Shown here: positions 1 through 8,208 of the stretch, piece by piece
Layout of the letters: each line of letters begins with the position of its first letter
Position numbering within the stretch: the stretch's first letter is position 1
Source: Rhizobium anhuiense
Lineage (GTDB): Bacteria; Pseudomonadota; Alphaproteobacteria; Rhizobiales; Rhizobiaceae
NCBI RefSeq assembly: GCF_003985145.1
Contig: NZ_ML133521.1
Span: 1 to 64,000 of the forward strand
Direction: 5' to 3'
DNA: 64,000 nt
The notes under the pieces: generated by a model
The model's input: only the letters and a program-made list of their open reading frames with translations
Told to the model about the DNA's origin: nothing
Databases searched by the model: none
Program-made: the position numbers and the translations under genes

Positions 1-284
1 AAGCGCGACACCATCAGCAGCACCTTCATGCGCTTCTCGCTGTCGTGAAACTCGTAATCCATCTCGAAGGGCGCGGCGACGGCTGTAAAACCGGCGTCGA
101 TATCGGCCCCCGAAAGCCCTTCTTCCGAAATGAAGCTGACGCGCATGAAGAACTTGCCGGTATCGAGATCGTCGAACTGCGAGCTGTCGATGATGTTGCA
201 GCCCTTCTCCGCCAGATAGCTCGAAATCGCCGCAACGATGCCGCGCGTCGATTTGCAGGATACGGTGAGTACGAAGTTCTTCAT
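1..284 (-). CDS. purU: Formyltetrahydrofolate deformylase, N-terminal part (cut by window edge)
   Basis: The first 94 codons read MKNFVLTVSCKSTRGIVAAI and onward, an ACT regulatory domain typical of the PurU N-terminus; the catalytic formyltransferase-like domain would lie beyond position 1. PurU hydrolyses 10-formyl-tetrahydrofolate to formate and tetrahydrofolate in the cytosol. It sits 91 bp downstream of glnT on the same strand. Next to an amine demethylation locus this fits disposal of the one-carbon unit made by the SoxBDAG/NMG dehydrogenase complex. Start ATG at 284. The identification rests on the ACT domain and context only, because the catalytic half is outside the window. Confidence 0.85.
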   Translation of the reverse strand, partial: MKNFVLTVSCKSTRGIVAAISSYLAEKGCNIIDSSQFDDLDTGKFFMRVSFISEEGLSGADIDAGFTAVAAPFEMDYEFHDSEKRMKVLLMVSR

Positions 285-323
285 GCGGTCTTTTCCTTCG
301 CCGTTTCAAGCGCAGAGAACCTG

Positions 324-354
324 GGCGCGCCGGCGCTTTTCCGTCCGGCGTGCC
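324..354. terminator. Hairpin downstream of glnT
   Basis: Inverted repeat with arms 324-333 and 345-354 (10 bp, one mismatch) and an 11-nt loop, 22 bp past the glnT stop and before purU. There is no run of T on the minus-strand side, so it is not a classical intrinsic terminator. It may be an intercistronic hairpin that lowers purU expression or protects the upstream mRNA. Confidence 0.3.
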
Positions 355-375
355 TATTGCAGGTCTGCCCGCTCC

Positions 376-1683
376 TCAGATGTCGAGCGTGTTGTCGCGT
401 TCCCACTGGGTGAAATGCGAGCAGTAGGCATTCCATTCCCGATGCTTGAGCTTGAGGTAGGCGGCGGAAAACTCAGCCCCGATGGCCGCCTTCAAGCCCT
501 CGTCGGCATCATAGGCCCGCAGCGCGTCGAGCAGGTTGAGCGGCAGGCGCGGTGCGTCCTTCACCAGATGCCCCTCGGCATACATGTCGATATCGTAATG
601 CCGGCCGGGATCGGCCTGGCTGCGGATGCCGTCGAGGCCGGCGGCGATGATGATCGCCTGCAAGAGATACGGGTTGACCGCCCCGTCCGGCAGGCGCAGC
701 TCGAAACGTCCGGGTCCCGGCACACGCACCATGTGGGTGCGGTTGTTGCCCGTCCAGGTCACGGTGTTCGGCGACCAGGTGGCGCCCGATGTGGTGCGCG
801 GCGCGTTGATGCGCTTGTAAGAATTGACCGTCGGATTGGTGATCGCGGCGAGCGCCGAGGCGTGCTTCATGATGCCGCCGAGGAAGGTTTTACCCTGAGC
901 GGAGAGCCCGAAGGCCATTTCCTTGTCCGCGAAGGCGTTGACCTTGCCATCGATGTCCCAGACCGAGATGTGGGCATGGCACCCGTTTCCGGTCAGGCCC
1001 TTGAAGGGCTTCGGCATGAAGGTGGCGCGAAGGCCGTGCTTTTCGGCGACCGACTTGACCATGAACTTGAAGAAGGAGTGCTTGTCCGCCGTCTGAAGCG
1101 CGTCGTCATATTCCCAGTTCATCTCGAACTGGCCGTTCGCGTCCTCGTGATCGTTCTGATAGGGCTTCCAGCCGAGCTCGAGCATGTAGTCGCAAATCTC
1201 GGCGATGACATCATAGCGACGCATCACCGCCTGCTGATCATAGCAGGGCTTCTCGGCGGTATCGAACTGGTCTGAAATCACCGAGCCATCGGCAGAGATG
1301 AGAAAGAACTCGGGCTCCACGCCGGTTTTTACCCGCAGCCCTTCTTTCGCAGCTTCGGCGACCAGTTTTTTCAGCAGCACGCGCGGGGCCTGTTCGACAG
1401 GCTGATCGTCCATGACGCAGTCGGCGGCAACCCATGCGACGTCCTTTTTCCAGGGCAGCTGGATGACGGAGGAAGCATCGGGAACCGCGAACAGGTCGGG
1501 ATGGGCAGGCGTCAGATCGAGCCATGTTGCGAAGCCCGCAAAGCCGGCGCCATCTTTCTGCATGTCGGCGATGGCTTCGGCGGGAACCAGCTTGGCGCGT
1601 TGGCCGCCGAACAGGTCGGTATAGCTGATCATGAAATATTTGATGCCTTTTTCGGAGGCGTATTGCGAGAGGTCCAGTGTCAC
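376..1683 (-). CDS. glnT: Glutamine synthetase III-type GlnT / gamma-glutamylmethylamide synthetase
   Basis: 435 residues with glutamine-synthetase landmarks: metal-binding glutamates in GVEPEFFL (about 121-128) and HEDANGQFE (179-187), the NGCHAH loop (233-238), NSYKR (287-291) and the substrate Arg motif RFELRLPDGAVNPYL (326-340). It starts with GTG at 1683, supported by an AAGGGGA ribosome site 6 nt upstream. The family includes Rhizobium GlnT and GmaS, which ligates methylamine to glutamate with ATP. Placement directly after glxBCD and opposite soxBDAG favours GmaS activity over ordinary ammonia assimilation, but sequence alone does not separate the two. Likely cytosolic and transcribed with glxBCD. 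Confidence 0.88.
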   Translation of the reverse strand: MTLDLSQYASEKGIKYFMISYTDLFGGQRAKLVPAEAIADMQKDGAGFAGFATWLDLTPAHPDLFAVPDASSVIQLPWKKDVAWVAADCVMDDQPVEQAPRVLLKKLVAEAAKEGLRVKTGVEPEFFLISADGSVISDQFDTAEKPCYDQQAVMRRYDVIAEICDYMLELGWKPYQNDHEDANGQFEMNWEYDDALQTADKHSFFKFMVKSVAEKHGLRATFMPKPFKGLTGNGCHAHISVWDIDGKVNAFADKEMAFGLSAQGKTFLGGIMKHASALAAITNPTVNSYKRINAPRTTSGATWSPNTVTWTGNNRTHMVRVPGPGRFELRLPDGAVNPYLLQAIIIAAGLDGIRSQADPGRHYDIDMYAEGHLVKDAPRLPLNLLDALRAYDADEGLKAAIGAEFSAAYLKLKHREWNAYCSHFTQWERDNTLDI

Positions 1684-1774
1684 GTTTGTCCCCTTGTATT
1701 GACCTTATGTAATGATCTTAGACACTTGATGGTGAAGCCGGCCGCATCCTCCCAAACGCGCCCGGCCGGCGTTT

Positions 1775-3103
1775 TTAGAAACCGGTCTTGCCGGGGATCC
1801 AGTTGGTGCCGGCGAGCGGCACCTGCGCCATGGCCGATGCCTCGATCGTCAGTGCGACGAGGTCTTCCGGCTCAAGGTTGTGCAGATGGTTCTTGCCGCA
1901 GGCACGCGCGATCGTCTGGGCCTCGAGCGTCATGACCTTGAGGTAGTTGGCGAGGCGGCGGCCGGCCGCAACCGGGTCGAGGCGTTTGGCAAGCTCCGGG
2001 TCCTGGGTGGTGATGCCGGCCGGATCCTTGCCTTCATGCCAATCGTCATAGGCGCCGGCCGTCGTGCCGAGCTTTTGGTATTCCTCTTCCCAATGCGGAT
2101 CGTTGTCGCCGATCGCGACGAGCGCCGCCGTGCCGATCGCGACCGCGTCGGCGCCCAGCGCCAGCGCCTTGGCAACGTCGGCGCCGGAGCGGATGCCGCC
2201 CGAAACGATGAGCTGCACCTTGCGGTGCATGCCGAGATCCTGCAGCGCCTGGACAGCCGGACGAATGCAGGCGAGCGTCGGCATGCCGACATTCTCGATG
2301 AAGACGTCCTGGGTCGCCGCCGTGCCGCCCTGCATGCCGTCGAGCACGACGACATCGGCGCCCGCCTTCACCGCAAGAGCGGTGTCATAGTACGGACGCG
2401 CGCCGCCGACCTTGACGTAGATCGGCTTTTCCCAGTCGGTGATCTCACGCAGCTCCATGATCTTGATTTCCAGATCGTCGGGGCCGGTCCAGTCCGGATG
2501 GCGGCAGGCCGAGCGCTGGTCGATGCCCTTGGGCAGGTTGCGCATATTGGCGACGCGGTCGGAGATCTTCTGGCCGAGCAGCATGCCGCCGCCGCCGGGC
2601 TTGGCGCCCTGGCCGACCACGACTTCGATCGCGTCGGCGCGGCGCAGGTCCTTCGGATTCATGCCGTAGCGCGACGGCAGATATTGGTAGACCAGCGTTT
2701 GCGAATGGCCGCGCTCTTCATCGGTCATGCCGCCGTCGCCTGTCGTGGTTGAGGTCCCGGCGATCGTCGCGCCGCGGCCGAGCGCTTCCTTGGCATTGCC
2801 GGACAGCGCGCCGAAGCTCATGCCAGCAATGGTGATCGGCGTCTTCAGCGTGATCGGCTTCTTGGCGAAACGTGAGCCGAGCACCACAGTCGTGTCGCAT
2901 TTCTCGCGGTAACCTTCGAGCGGATAACGCGAGATGGAGGCGCCGAGAAACAGCAGGTCGTCGAAATGCGGAACCTTGCGTTTGGTGCCGGCGCCGCGGA
3001 TGTCATAGATACCGGTCGCGGCCGCGCGGCGGATTTCGGCAAGCGTATAGTCGTCGAATGTCGCGGACTTGCGCGGCGGGGTATAGGGGTTGTGATAGCT
3101 CAT
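1775..3103 (-). CDS. glxD: GlxD, glutamate-synthase-like FMN subunit (N-methylglutamate synthase large subunit)
   Basis: 442 residues homologous to the central FMN/synthase domain of GltB. It has the flavin-binding barrel signatures GGMTDEERGH (about 107-117), GQGAKPGGGG (about 148-157), VVLDGMQGG, and the phosphate-binding GGIRSGADVAKALALGADA with IGTAA behind it. In the N-methylglutamate pathway this subunit, with GlxB and GlxC, makes N-methylglutamate from gamma-glutamylmethylamide or methylamine. The start was set at ATG 3103 (MSYHNPYTPP), which follows a GGCGAGGGA ribosome site and lies 14 bp after glxC; an upstream in-frame extension only overlaps glxC. Called MgsC in methylotrophs. Confidence 0.9.
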   Translation of the reverse strand: MSYHNPYTPPRKSATFDDYTLAEIRRAAATGIYDIRGAGTKRKVPHFDDLLFLGASISRYPLEGYREKCDTTVVLGSRFAKKPITLKTPITIAGMSFGALSGNAKEALGRGATIAGTSTTTGDGGMTDEERGHSQTLVYQYLPSRYGMNPKDLRRADAIEVVVGQGAKPGGGGMLLGQKISDRVANMRNLPKGIDQRSACRHPDWTGPDDLEIKIMELREITDWEKPIYVKVGGARPYYDTALAVKAGADVVVLDGMQGGTAATQDVFIENVGMPTLACIRPAVQALQDLGMHRKVQLIVSGGIRSGADVAKALALGADAVAIGTAALVAIGDNDPHWEEEYQKLGTTAGAYDDWHEGKDPAGITTQDPELAKRLDPVAAGRRLANYLKVMTLEAQTIARACGKNHLHNLEPEDLVALTIEASAMAQVPLAGTNWIPGKTGF

Positions 3104-3117
3104 GGGGGTCCCTCGCC

Positions 3118-3804
3118 TTAATACGCGTCGGCGTTGTCGATGTTGAAATTGTAAAGCTTGCGGGCGGAGCCGTAGCGCTTGAACTCTTCGGGCCTGACGT
3201 CCGTGACCCCGGCGCGATCGAGCAGTTCGGCAAGCTTGTCCAGATGCTCCGGCCGCATCTCTTTCTCGATGCAGTCGGAGCCGAGGCTTTTGACCTCGCC
3301 GCGGACGAACAGCTTGGCTTCGTAGAGCGAATCCCCCAACGCATCGCCGGCGTCGCCCAGCACGACCAGATGGCCGGATTGACCCATGAAGGCCGACATG
3401 TGGCCGATGCTGCCATGAACGACGATGTCGATGCCCTTCATCGAAATGCCGCAACGCGACGCCGCGTTGCCCTTGATGACGAGCAGGCCGCCGCGGCCGG
3501 TGGCGCCGGCATATTGGCTGGCGTCGCCCTCTATGACGACGGTGCCGGACATCATGTTTTCGGCAACGCCCGGACCGGCCGAACCATGAACCGTCACCCT
3601 GCCGCCGTCATTCATGCCGGCGCAGTAATAGCCAACCGATCCTCTGACAGCGACCGTGACGGGGCTGTCGATACCAACGGCGACGGCATGGCTGCCGCGC
3701 GGGTTGATGACTTCGAATTCAGTGTCGTTGGCACCCTGGGAAAGGGCGTGCAGCGCGCTGTTCAGTTCGCGAAGAGGCGTGTTGGAAAGATCGAATGTGG
3801 GCAT
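3118..3804 (-). CDS. glxC: GlxC, GXGXG-domain subunit of glutamate/N-methylglutamate synthase
   Basis: 228 residues made mostly of the right-handed beta-helix (GXGXG) repeats that form the C-terminal structural domain of GltB, for example GGRVTVHGSAGPGVAENMMSG (starting near 67) and GRGGLLVIKGNAASRCG (near 103). On its own it is the non-catalytic middle subunit that joins the amidotransferase (GlxB) and FMN (GlxD) subunits. Gene order glxB-glxC-glxD with 55 bp and 14 bp gaps shows one transcript. Equivalent to MgsB in the N-methylglutamate pathway. Confidence 0.9.
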   Translation of the reverse strand: MPTFDLSNTPLRELNSALHALSQGANDTEFEVINPRGSHAVAVGIDSPVTVAVRGSVGYYCAGMNDGGRVTVHGSAGPGVAENMMSGTVVIEGDASQYAGATGRGGLLVIKGNAASRCGISMKGIDIVVHGSIGHMSAFMGQSGHLVVLGDAGDALGDSLYEAKLFVRGEVKSLGSDCIEKEMRPEHLDKLAELLDRAGVTDVRPEEFKRYGSARKLYNFNIDNADAY

Positions 3805-3859
3805 TTATTCCTCGTTGGTCCGAGACGGTTTGCGCCGGCTCCTGCTTTTCAGGCGTCCT

Positions 3860-4765
3860 TCAGGCGGCCTTGTCGTGATCCCAGAAGTAAACGGTTGCCG
3901 GCTCCGGCTCCCAGACACGGGCATTCTCGATGCCGGGAAGGTTGACCAGCGCGCGATATTCCGAGCCGAAGGCGACATACTGATCCGTCTCGGCCATGAC
4001 GGCGGGCTTGCAGGCGATCGGGTCGCGCACCACGCCGAAGCCGGACTTGGTGCCGACGACGAAGGTGAAGAAGCCGTCGAGATCGTCGAGCGCGCCCGTC
4101 AGCGCCTGACCGAGATCCTTGCCCTTGGCCATTTCGGCCGTCAGATAAGCGGCGGCGACTTCGGAATCGTTCTGCGTCTCGAAGGTCATGCCTTCGCGCA
4201 CCAGTTCGCGACGCAGGTTGTTGTGGTTGGACAGCGAACCGTTGTGCACGAGGCACTGGTCGGCGCCGGTCGAAAACGGATGCGCGCCGAGCGTGGTGAC
4301 CGCGGATTCCGTCGCCATGCGGGTATGGCCGATGCCGTGGGTTCCGCTCATCGCGCGGACGCCGAAGCGCGCCACGACGTCTTTCGGAAGGCCGATCTCC
4401 TTGTAGATTTCGACGCTTTCGCCCGATCCCATCAGACGGACCGCCGGGCGGATCTCTTCAAGCGCCTTGCGCACATTGCCAAGCTTGGACGCGTCCAGCT
4501 CGATGACCGCATGCGTGCTCTTGATCGAGACGTCGGCTTTGATGCCGGCCTTCTCAAGGTCGCCGGCGAGGCCGTCGAAATCCGCGCCGGGATTGGCCGA
4601 CTGGATGGTGATTTTTGCCCTGCCTTCGGCGGAGCCGCCATAGATGGCGATGCCGGCCGAGTCCGGACCGCGATCGGTCATGGTTATCAGCATATCCGAG
4701 AGCAGATTTCCCAGCTGAGGCTCAAGGCTCTTGTCCTTGAGGAACAGTCCAACGATGCCGCACAT
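3860..4765 (-). CDS. glxB: GlxB, class II glutamine amidotransferase subunit
   Basis: 301 residues beginning MCGIVGLF. After Met removal Cys2 is the N-terminal nucleophile of class II (Ntn) glutamine amidotransferases; TDRGPDSAG (about 30-38), GTHGIGHTRMAT and HNGSLSNHNNLR are the usual binding loops. The start at 4765 is preferred over the ATG at 4783 because the nucleophile must be residue 2 and a full AAAGGAGG ribosome site lies 7 nt upstream. It supplies ammonia, or transfers methylamine from gamma-glutamylmethylamide, to the GlxD site. Homologue of MgsA. Confidence 0.92.
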   Translation of the reverse strand: MCGIVGLFLKDKSLEPQLGNLLSDMLITMTDRGPDSAGIAIYGGSAEGRAKITIQSANPGADFDGLAGDLEKAGIKADVSIKSTHAVIELDASKLGNVRKALEEIRPAVRLMGSGESVEIYKEIGLPKDVVARFGVRAMSGTHGIGHTRMATESAVTTLGAHPFSTGADQCLVHNGSLSNHNNLRRELVREGMTFETQNDSEVAAAYLTAEMAKGKDLGQALTGALDDLDGFFTFVVGTKSGFGVVRDPIACKPAVMAETDQYVAFGSEYRALVNLPGIENARVWEPEPATVYFWDHDKAA

Positions 4766-4853
4766 AGGTGTGCCTCCTTTCATGTTGAGAAAGGACTAGC
4801 AGGTCTACATCAGGACATCAACTGGGAGGAATAAACTTTTCTTCTAAGGCAAG

Positions 4854-5588
4854 TCAGCTCTTGGAGTTCTGCTGGGGATAACTGATGATCGAGAGGTACT
4901 TGCTCGGCAACTTCATCAACTGCTCCGGCCCATGGGGCGCGTCGGCGTCGAAGAACAGGCTGTCGCCCGGCTGCATCTGGAAAAGCTGGTCGCCGTGGCG
5001 ATAGATCACCTCGCCTTCGAGCATGTAGAGAAACTCCATGCCCTCGTGCTGGAAGGTCGGGAAAATATCGGAATCGGCCGTCAGCGTGATCAGATAGGGC
5101 TCGACGATGACGCCGCTGGTATTGTTGTCGATATGGCCGAGCAGATTATATTGATGGCCGGCGCGCGTGCCGCGCCGTTCGAGCTCGATGCCCTGCCCCG
5201 CCTTGACGAAGACGGCATTGCGCGGTTCCTCGAAGCGGCGAAAAAAGGCGGTCAGCGGCACGCCGAGCGCCCGCGACAGCGATTGCAGCGTCGTCAGCGA
5301 CGGCGAGATGTTGCCGTTCTCGATCTTCGACAGCATGCCGAGCGAAATGCCGGTCGCGGCCGCCAGATCGGTGACCGTGATGCCGAGTTTCTTGCGGTAG
5401 GCGCGCACCTCGTGGCCGATCGCCATTTCGAGGTTGTTCTCCTTCGGCTCCCGGACGGCGTGCGGATCCTGGGAAAAGGGCGCGCGTCCACTATGCGCCT
5501 GTTCCGGTTGCTCTGCCGCTTCACGCTTGGATTTCATGGATTTTCCACCGCCGCCTTCTCTTTGATCTGAAGGCAACCCTATCGCCAT
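4854..5588 (-). CDS. XRE-family regulator with cupin sensor domain
   Basis: 244 residues. A helix-turn-helix of the Cro/XRE type lies at about 55-110 (VRAYRKKLGITVTDLAAATG, then SLGMLSKIENG). A C-terminal cupin (about 165-240) contains EGMEFLYMLEGEVIYRHGDQ and the GDSLFFDADAPHG motif. Such proteins bind a small ligand in the cupin and control neighbouring catabolic genes. It sits between glxA and glxB, 88 bp before glxB, so it probably regulates the glx-glnT operon. Two starts are possible: ATG 5588 has GAGGAA 8 nt upstream, ATG 5537 has a weaker GGTGGA; the conserved part starts only near residue 52. Confidence 0.88.
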   Translation of the reverse strand: MAIGLPSDQREGGGGKSMKSKREAAEQPEQAHSGRAPFSQDPHAVREPKENNLEMAIGHEVRAYRKKLGITVTDLAAATGISLGMLSKIENGNISPSLTTLQSLSRALGVPLTAFFRRFEEPRNAVFVKAGQGIELERRGTRAGHQYNLLGHIDNNTSGVIVEPYLITLTADSDIFPTFQHEGMEFLYMLEGEVIYRHGDQLFQMQPGDSLFFDADAPHGPEQLMKLPSKYLSIISYPQQNSKS

Positions 5589-5617
5589 AGTGAAAATTCC
5601 TCAACCGTGAAGAAAAC

Positions 5618-6577
5618 CTATTCCCGCCGCGCCGCGCGCGGAGCGATGCCGTAGACGGCGCGGAACATCCGGGAAAAATGGCTCAGACTGGAAAAACCGG
5701 TGGCGACCGCGATTTCCGAGACCGAAAGCGGGCTCTGTTTCAGCAGGCGATGGGCATGCTGCAGCCTGATCCTGCGATACTGATCGAGGAAGGTGGTGCC
5801 GAGATGGGTGGCAAAGAGCCGGTCGAGATGGCGTGCGGTGACGCCGGCGATGCGCGCCATGGCGGCACGTTCGAGCGGCATCTCGATCGTCTCCTCCATC
5901 CGTTCGAGAACACTGAGCAGGCCGGGATGATGGACCCCGTAACGTTCGGCCAGCGAGGCGCGCTGCGGGGCTGCCGGCTCGTTGACCTCGGTATGAAGGT
6001 ACCAGTCGCTGACCCGGCGGGCGAAATCCGGTCCCATGCGCTCGGCGATTAGCACATGCATCATGTCGAGGGGCGCGATGCCGCCGCCGCAGGTGATCCG
6101 GTTGCCGTCGATCATGAAGCGCGCCTGGCGCGGCGTGAGGTCCGGGAAGGCTTCGAGAAGGGCGGCTGCATGCTCCCAGTGGATGGTGAAGTCGCGGCCG
6201 CCCAGCAATCCGGCGGCGGCCATCAGATAGGGGCCACCCGAGATGCCGCCGATCCGCACACCTTCGCGCGACAGCTGCCGCAAGCAGGCAAGCACACCGG
6301 GATATCGCCAGTCGCGCGGTGACCCGCCGGCGCAGACAAAGGCTGTTCCAAGTCCCGAGCCTCTGACCGGCAAAAGTTCGGCGGGAACGCTGGTGCCCGA
6401 GGAGGAAAGCGCCGCTGCACCATCCGGCGAGAAGATCCGCAGCCGATAGATCTCGCGCCCGGCCAGAAGATTTGCCGCCCTGAGCGGCTCTGTGGCCGAG
6501 GCATAGGACATCAGCGCAAATCCCGGGATGAGGATGAAGCCGATTGTCTGGACATTTTTGCTATCAAATGAAGACAT
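5618..6577 (-). CDS. glxA: GlxA-type transcriptional regulator (DJ-1/PfpI + AraC HTH)
   Basis: 319 residues. The N-terminal half is a DJ-1/PfpI-like ligand domain (IGFILIPGFALMSYASATEP, then AFVCAGGSP and GISGGPYLMAAAGLL). The C-terminal 95 residues are a double AraC helix-turn-helix ending SEIAVATGFSSLSHFSRMFR. GlxA and GbdR-like proteins of this architecture activate genes for methylated amines such as betaine, dimethylglycine and sarcosine. The gene is divergent from soxB with 86 bp between starts, so it likely controls both the glx-glnT and sox transcripts. Confidence 0.92.
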   Translation of the reverse strand: MSSFDSKNVQTIGFILIPGFALMSYASATEPLRAANLLAGREIYRLRIFSPDGAAALSSSGTSVPAELLPVRGSGLGTAFVCAGGSPRDWRYPGVLACLRQLSREGVRIGGISGGPYLMAAAGLLGGRDFTIHWEHAAALLEAFPDLTPRQARFMIDGNRITCGGGIAPLDMMHVLIAERMGPDFARRVSDWYLHTEVNEPAAPQRASLAERYGVHHPGLLSVLERMEETIEMPLERAAMARIAGVTARHLDRLFATHLGTTFLDQYRRIRLQHAHRLLKQSPLSVSEIAVATGFSSLSHFSRMFRAVYGIAPRAARRE

Positions 6578-6663
6578 GTCTCTTTCTTAGCGATTTATGT
6601 CCTTATCGTGCAAGTACATGCGTCTCTTTCTGGCATCATGCTCCTGTTCTTTCCGGGTGACCC
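6578..6663. promoter_or_regulatory. Divergent glxA/soxB control region
   Basis: This 86-bp gap separates the two divergent starts and must hold both promoters and any GlxA site. A perfect 10-bp palindrome AGACATGTCT lies at 6572-6581 across the glxA start codon; it is short enough to be chance. I could not assign -35/-10 boxes with confidence. Confidence 0.4.
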
Positions 6664-7914
6664 ATGCGCTATTCCGCTCTTTCGATTTTTCTGAACGGCC
6701 TTCGCGGCAACAAGGGCTGGGCGCCTGCCTGGCGCGATCCGGCGCCGAAGCCGCATTACGACGTCATCATCGTCGGCGGCGGCGGCCATGGTCTTGCCAC
6801 CGCCTATTATCTCGCCAAGGAGTTCGGCGTCACCAATGTCGCCGTCCTCGAAAAGGGCTATCTCGGCTCCGGCAATATCGGCAGGAACACGACGATCATC
6901 CGTTCGAACTACCTGCTATCAGGCAACAATCCCTTCTACGAGCTGTCGATGAAGCTTTGGGAAGGGCTGGAGCAGGACTTCAACTTCAACGCCATGGTCT
7001 CGCAGCGCGGCGTGCTCAACCTCTTCCATTCCGATGCGCAGCGTGACGCCTATACGCGCCGCGGCAACGCCATGCGGCTGCACGGCGTCGACGCCGAGCT
7101 TCTCGACCGGCAGGCAGTGCGCCGGAAATTGCCCTTCCTCGATTTCGACAATGCCCGTTTCCCCATTATGGGCGGCCTGTTCCACCCGCGCGGCGGCACG
7201 GTGCGTCACGATGCGGTCGCCTGGGGTTATGCGCGCGGCGCAGACAGCCGCGGCGTCGACATCATCACCCAGTGCGAGGTGACCGGTATCCGCCGCGAAA
7301 ATGGTCAGGTGACCGGCGTCGAGACCAGCAAGGGCTTCATCGGCTGCGGCAAGCTGGCGCTCGCAGCCGCCGGCAACTCCACCGTCGTCGCCGATATGGC
7401 CGGCCTGCGGCTGCCGATTGAAAGCCATGTGCTGCAGGCCTTCGTCTCCGAAGGCCTGAAACCCTTCATCGACACGGTCGTCACCTTCGGCGCCGGGCAT
7501 TTCTATGTCTCCCAGTCCGATAAGGGCGGCCTCGTCTTCGGCGGCGATATCGACGGCTATAATTCCTATGCCCAGCGCGGCAATCTCGCTTCGGTCGAAC
7601 ATGTCGCCGAGGCCGGGCTGGCGATGATCCCGTCGCTTTCGCGCGTGCGCTATCTGCGCTCCTGGGGCGGCGTCATGGATATGAGCATGGACGGCTCGCC
7701 GATCATCGACCGCACCCATATCGACAATCTCTACCTCAATACCGGCTGGTGTTACGGCGGCTTCAAGGCGACACCCGCCTCCGGCTTCTGCTACGCCCAT
7801 CTGATCGCCCGCAACACGCCGCATCAGACCGCCCGCGCCTTCCGGCTCGACCGTTTCGCGCGCGGTTATCCGATCGACGAAAAGGGCGTCGGCGCCCAGC
7901 CCAATCTGCACTAA
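6664..7914 (+). CDS. soxB: Sarcosine oxidase / N-methylglutamate dehydrogenase beta subunit
   Basis: 416 residues of the DAO/SoxB flavoprotein family. The dinucleotide-binding motif VIIVGGGGHGLATAYYLAKE is near 34-53, followed by GRNTTIIRSNY, and NTGWCYGGFKATPASG at the C-terminus closes the FAD site. The beta subunit carries the flavin that oxidises the N-methyl group. In heterotetrameric sarcosine oxidase it works with the D, A and G subunits that follow at once (12-bp gap to soxD). Because the cluster also has glxBCD and glnT, the natural substrate may be N-methylglutamate rather than sarcosine. Confidence 0.93.
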   Translation: MRYSALSIFLNGLRGNKGWAPAWRDPAPKPHYDVIIVGGGGHGLATAYYLAKEFGVTNVAVLEKGYLGSGNIGRNTTIIRSNYLLSGNNPFYELSMKLWEGLEQDFNFNAMVSQRGVLNLFHSDAQRDAYTRRGNAMRLHGVDAELLDRQAVRRKLPFLDFDNARFPIMGGLFHPRGGTVRHDAVAWGYARGADSRGVDIITQCEVTGIRRENGQVTGVETSKGFIGCGKLALAAAGNSTVVADMAGLRLPIESHVLQAFVSEGLKPFIDTVVTFGAGHFYVSQSDKGGLVFGGDIDGYNSYAQRGNLASVEHVAEAGLAMIPSLSRVRYLRSWGGVMDMSMDGSPIIDRTHIDNLYLNTGWCYGGFKATPASGFCYAHLIARNTPHQTARAFRLDRFARGYPIDEKGVGAQPNLH

Positions 7915-7926
7915 GGACATTCGACC

Positions 7927-8208
7927 ATGGCAAGCCTGATTTCATGTCCCCATTGCGGTGCCCGGCCCAAGGAGGAATTTTCGATCCGCGGCGATGCCAG
8001 CCTTGCCAGGCCGGCGCCGGATGCCGGCGCGGATGCCTGGTTCGACTATGTCTATCTCCGTGACAATCCGCGCGGCCGGCACAGCGAATACTGGCATCAC
8101 ACCTCCGGATGCCGCCGCTGGCTGATCGTCGAGCGCGACACCGTCACCCATGCGGTCCACCGCGTCAGGGATGCCGCCCTTTCCAAGCTCGGCGGAGAAC
8201 CGGCATGA
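7927..8208 (+). CDS. soxD: Sarcosine oxidase / NMG dehydrogenase delta subunit
   Basis: 93 residues with a small zinc site: CPHCG near the N-terminus (7-11) and HHTSGCRRW near 59-67, plus the conserved DYVYLRDNPRG. SoxD proteins are the zinc-binding delta subunit of heterotetrameric sarcosine oxidase. The stop overlaps the soxA start (ATGA at 8205-8208), which indicates translational coupling and equal stoichiometry. Confidence 0.93.
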   Translation: MASLISCPHCGARPKEEFSIRGDASLARPAPDAGADAWFDYVYLRDNPRGRHSEYWHHTSGCRRWLIVERDTVTHAVHRVRDAALSKLGGEPA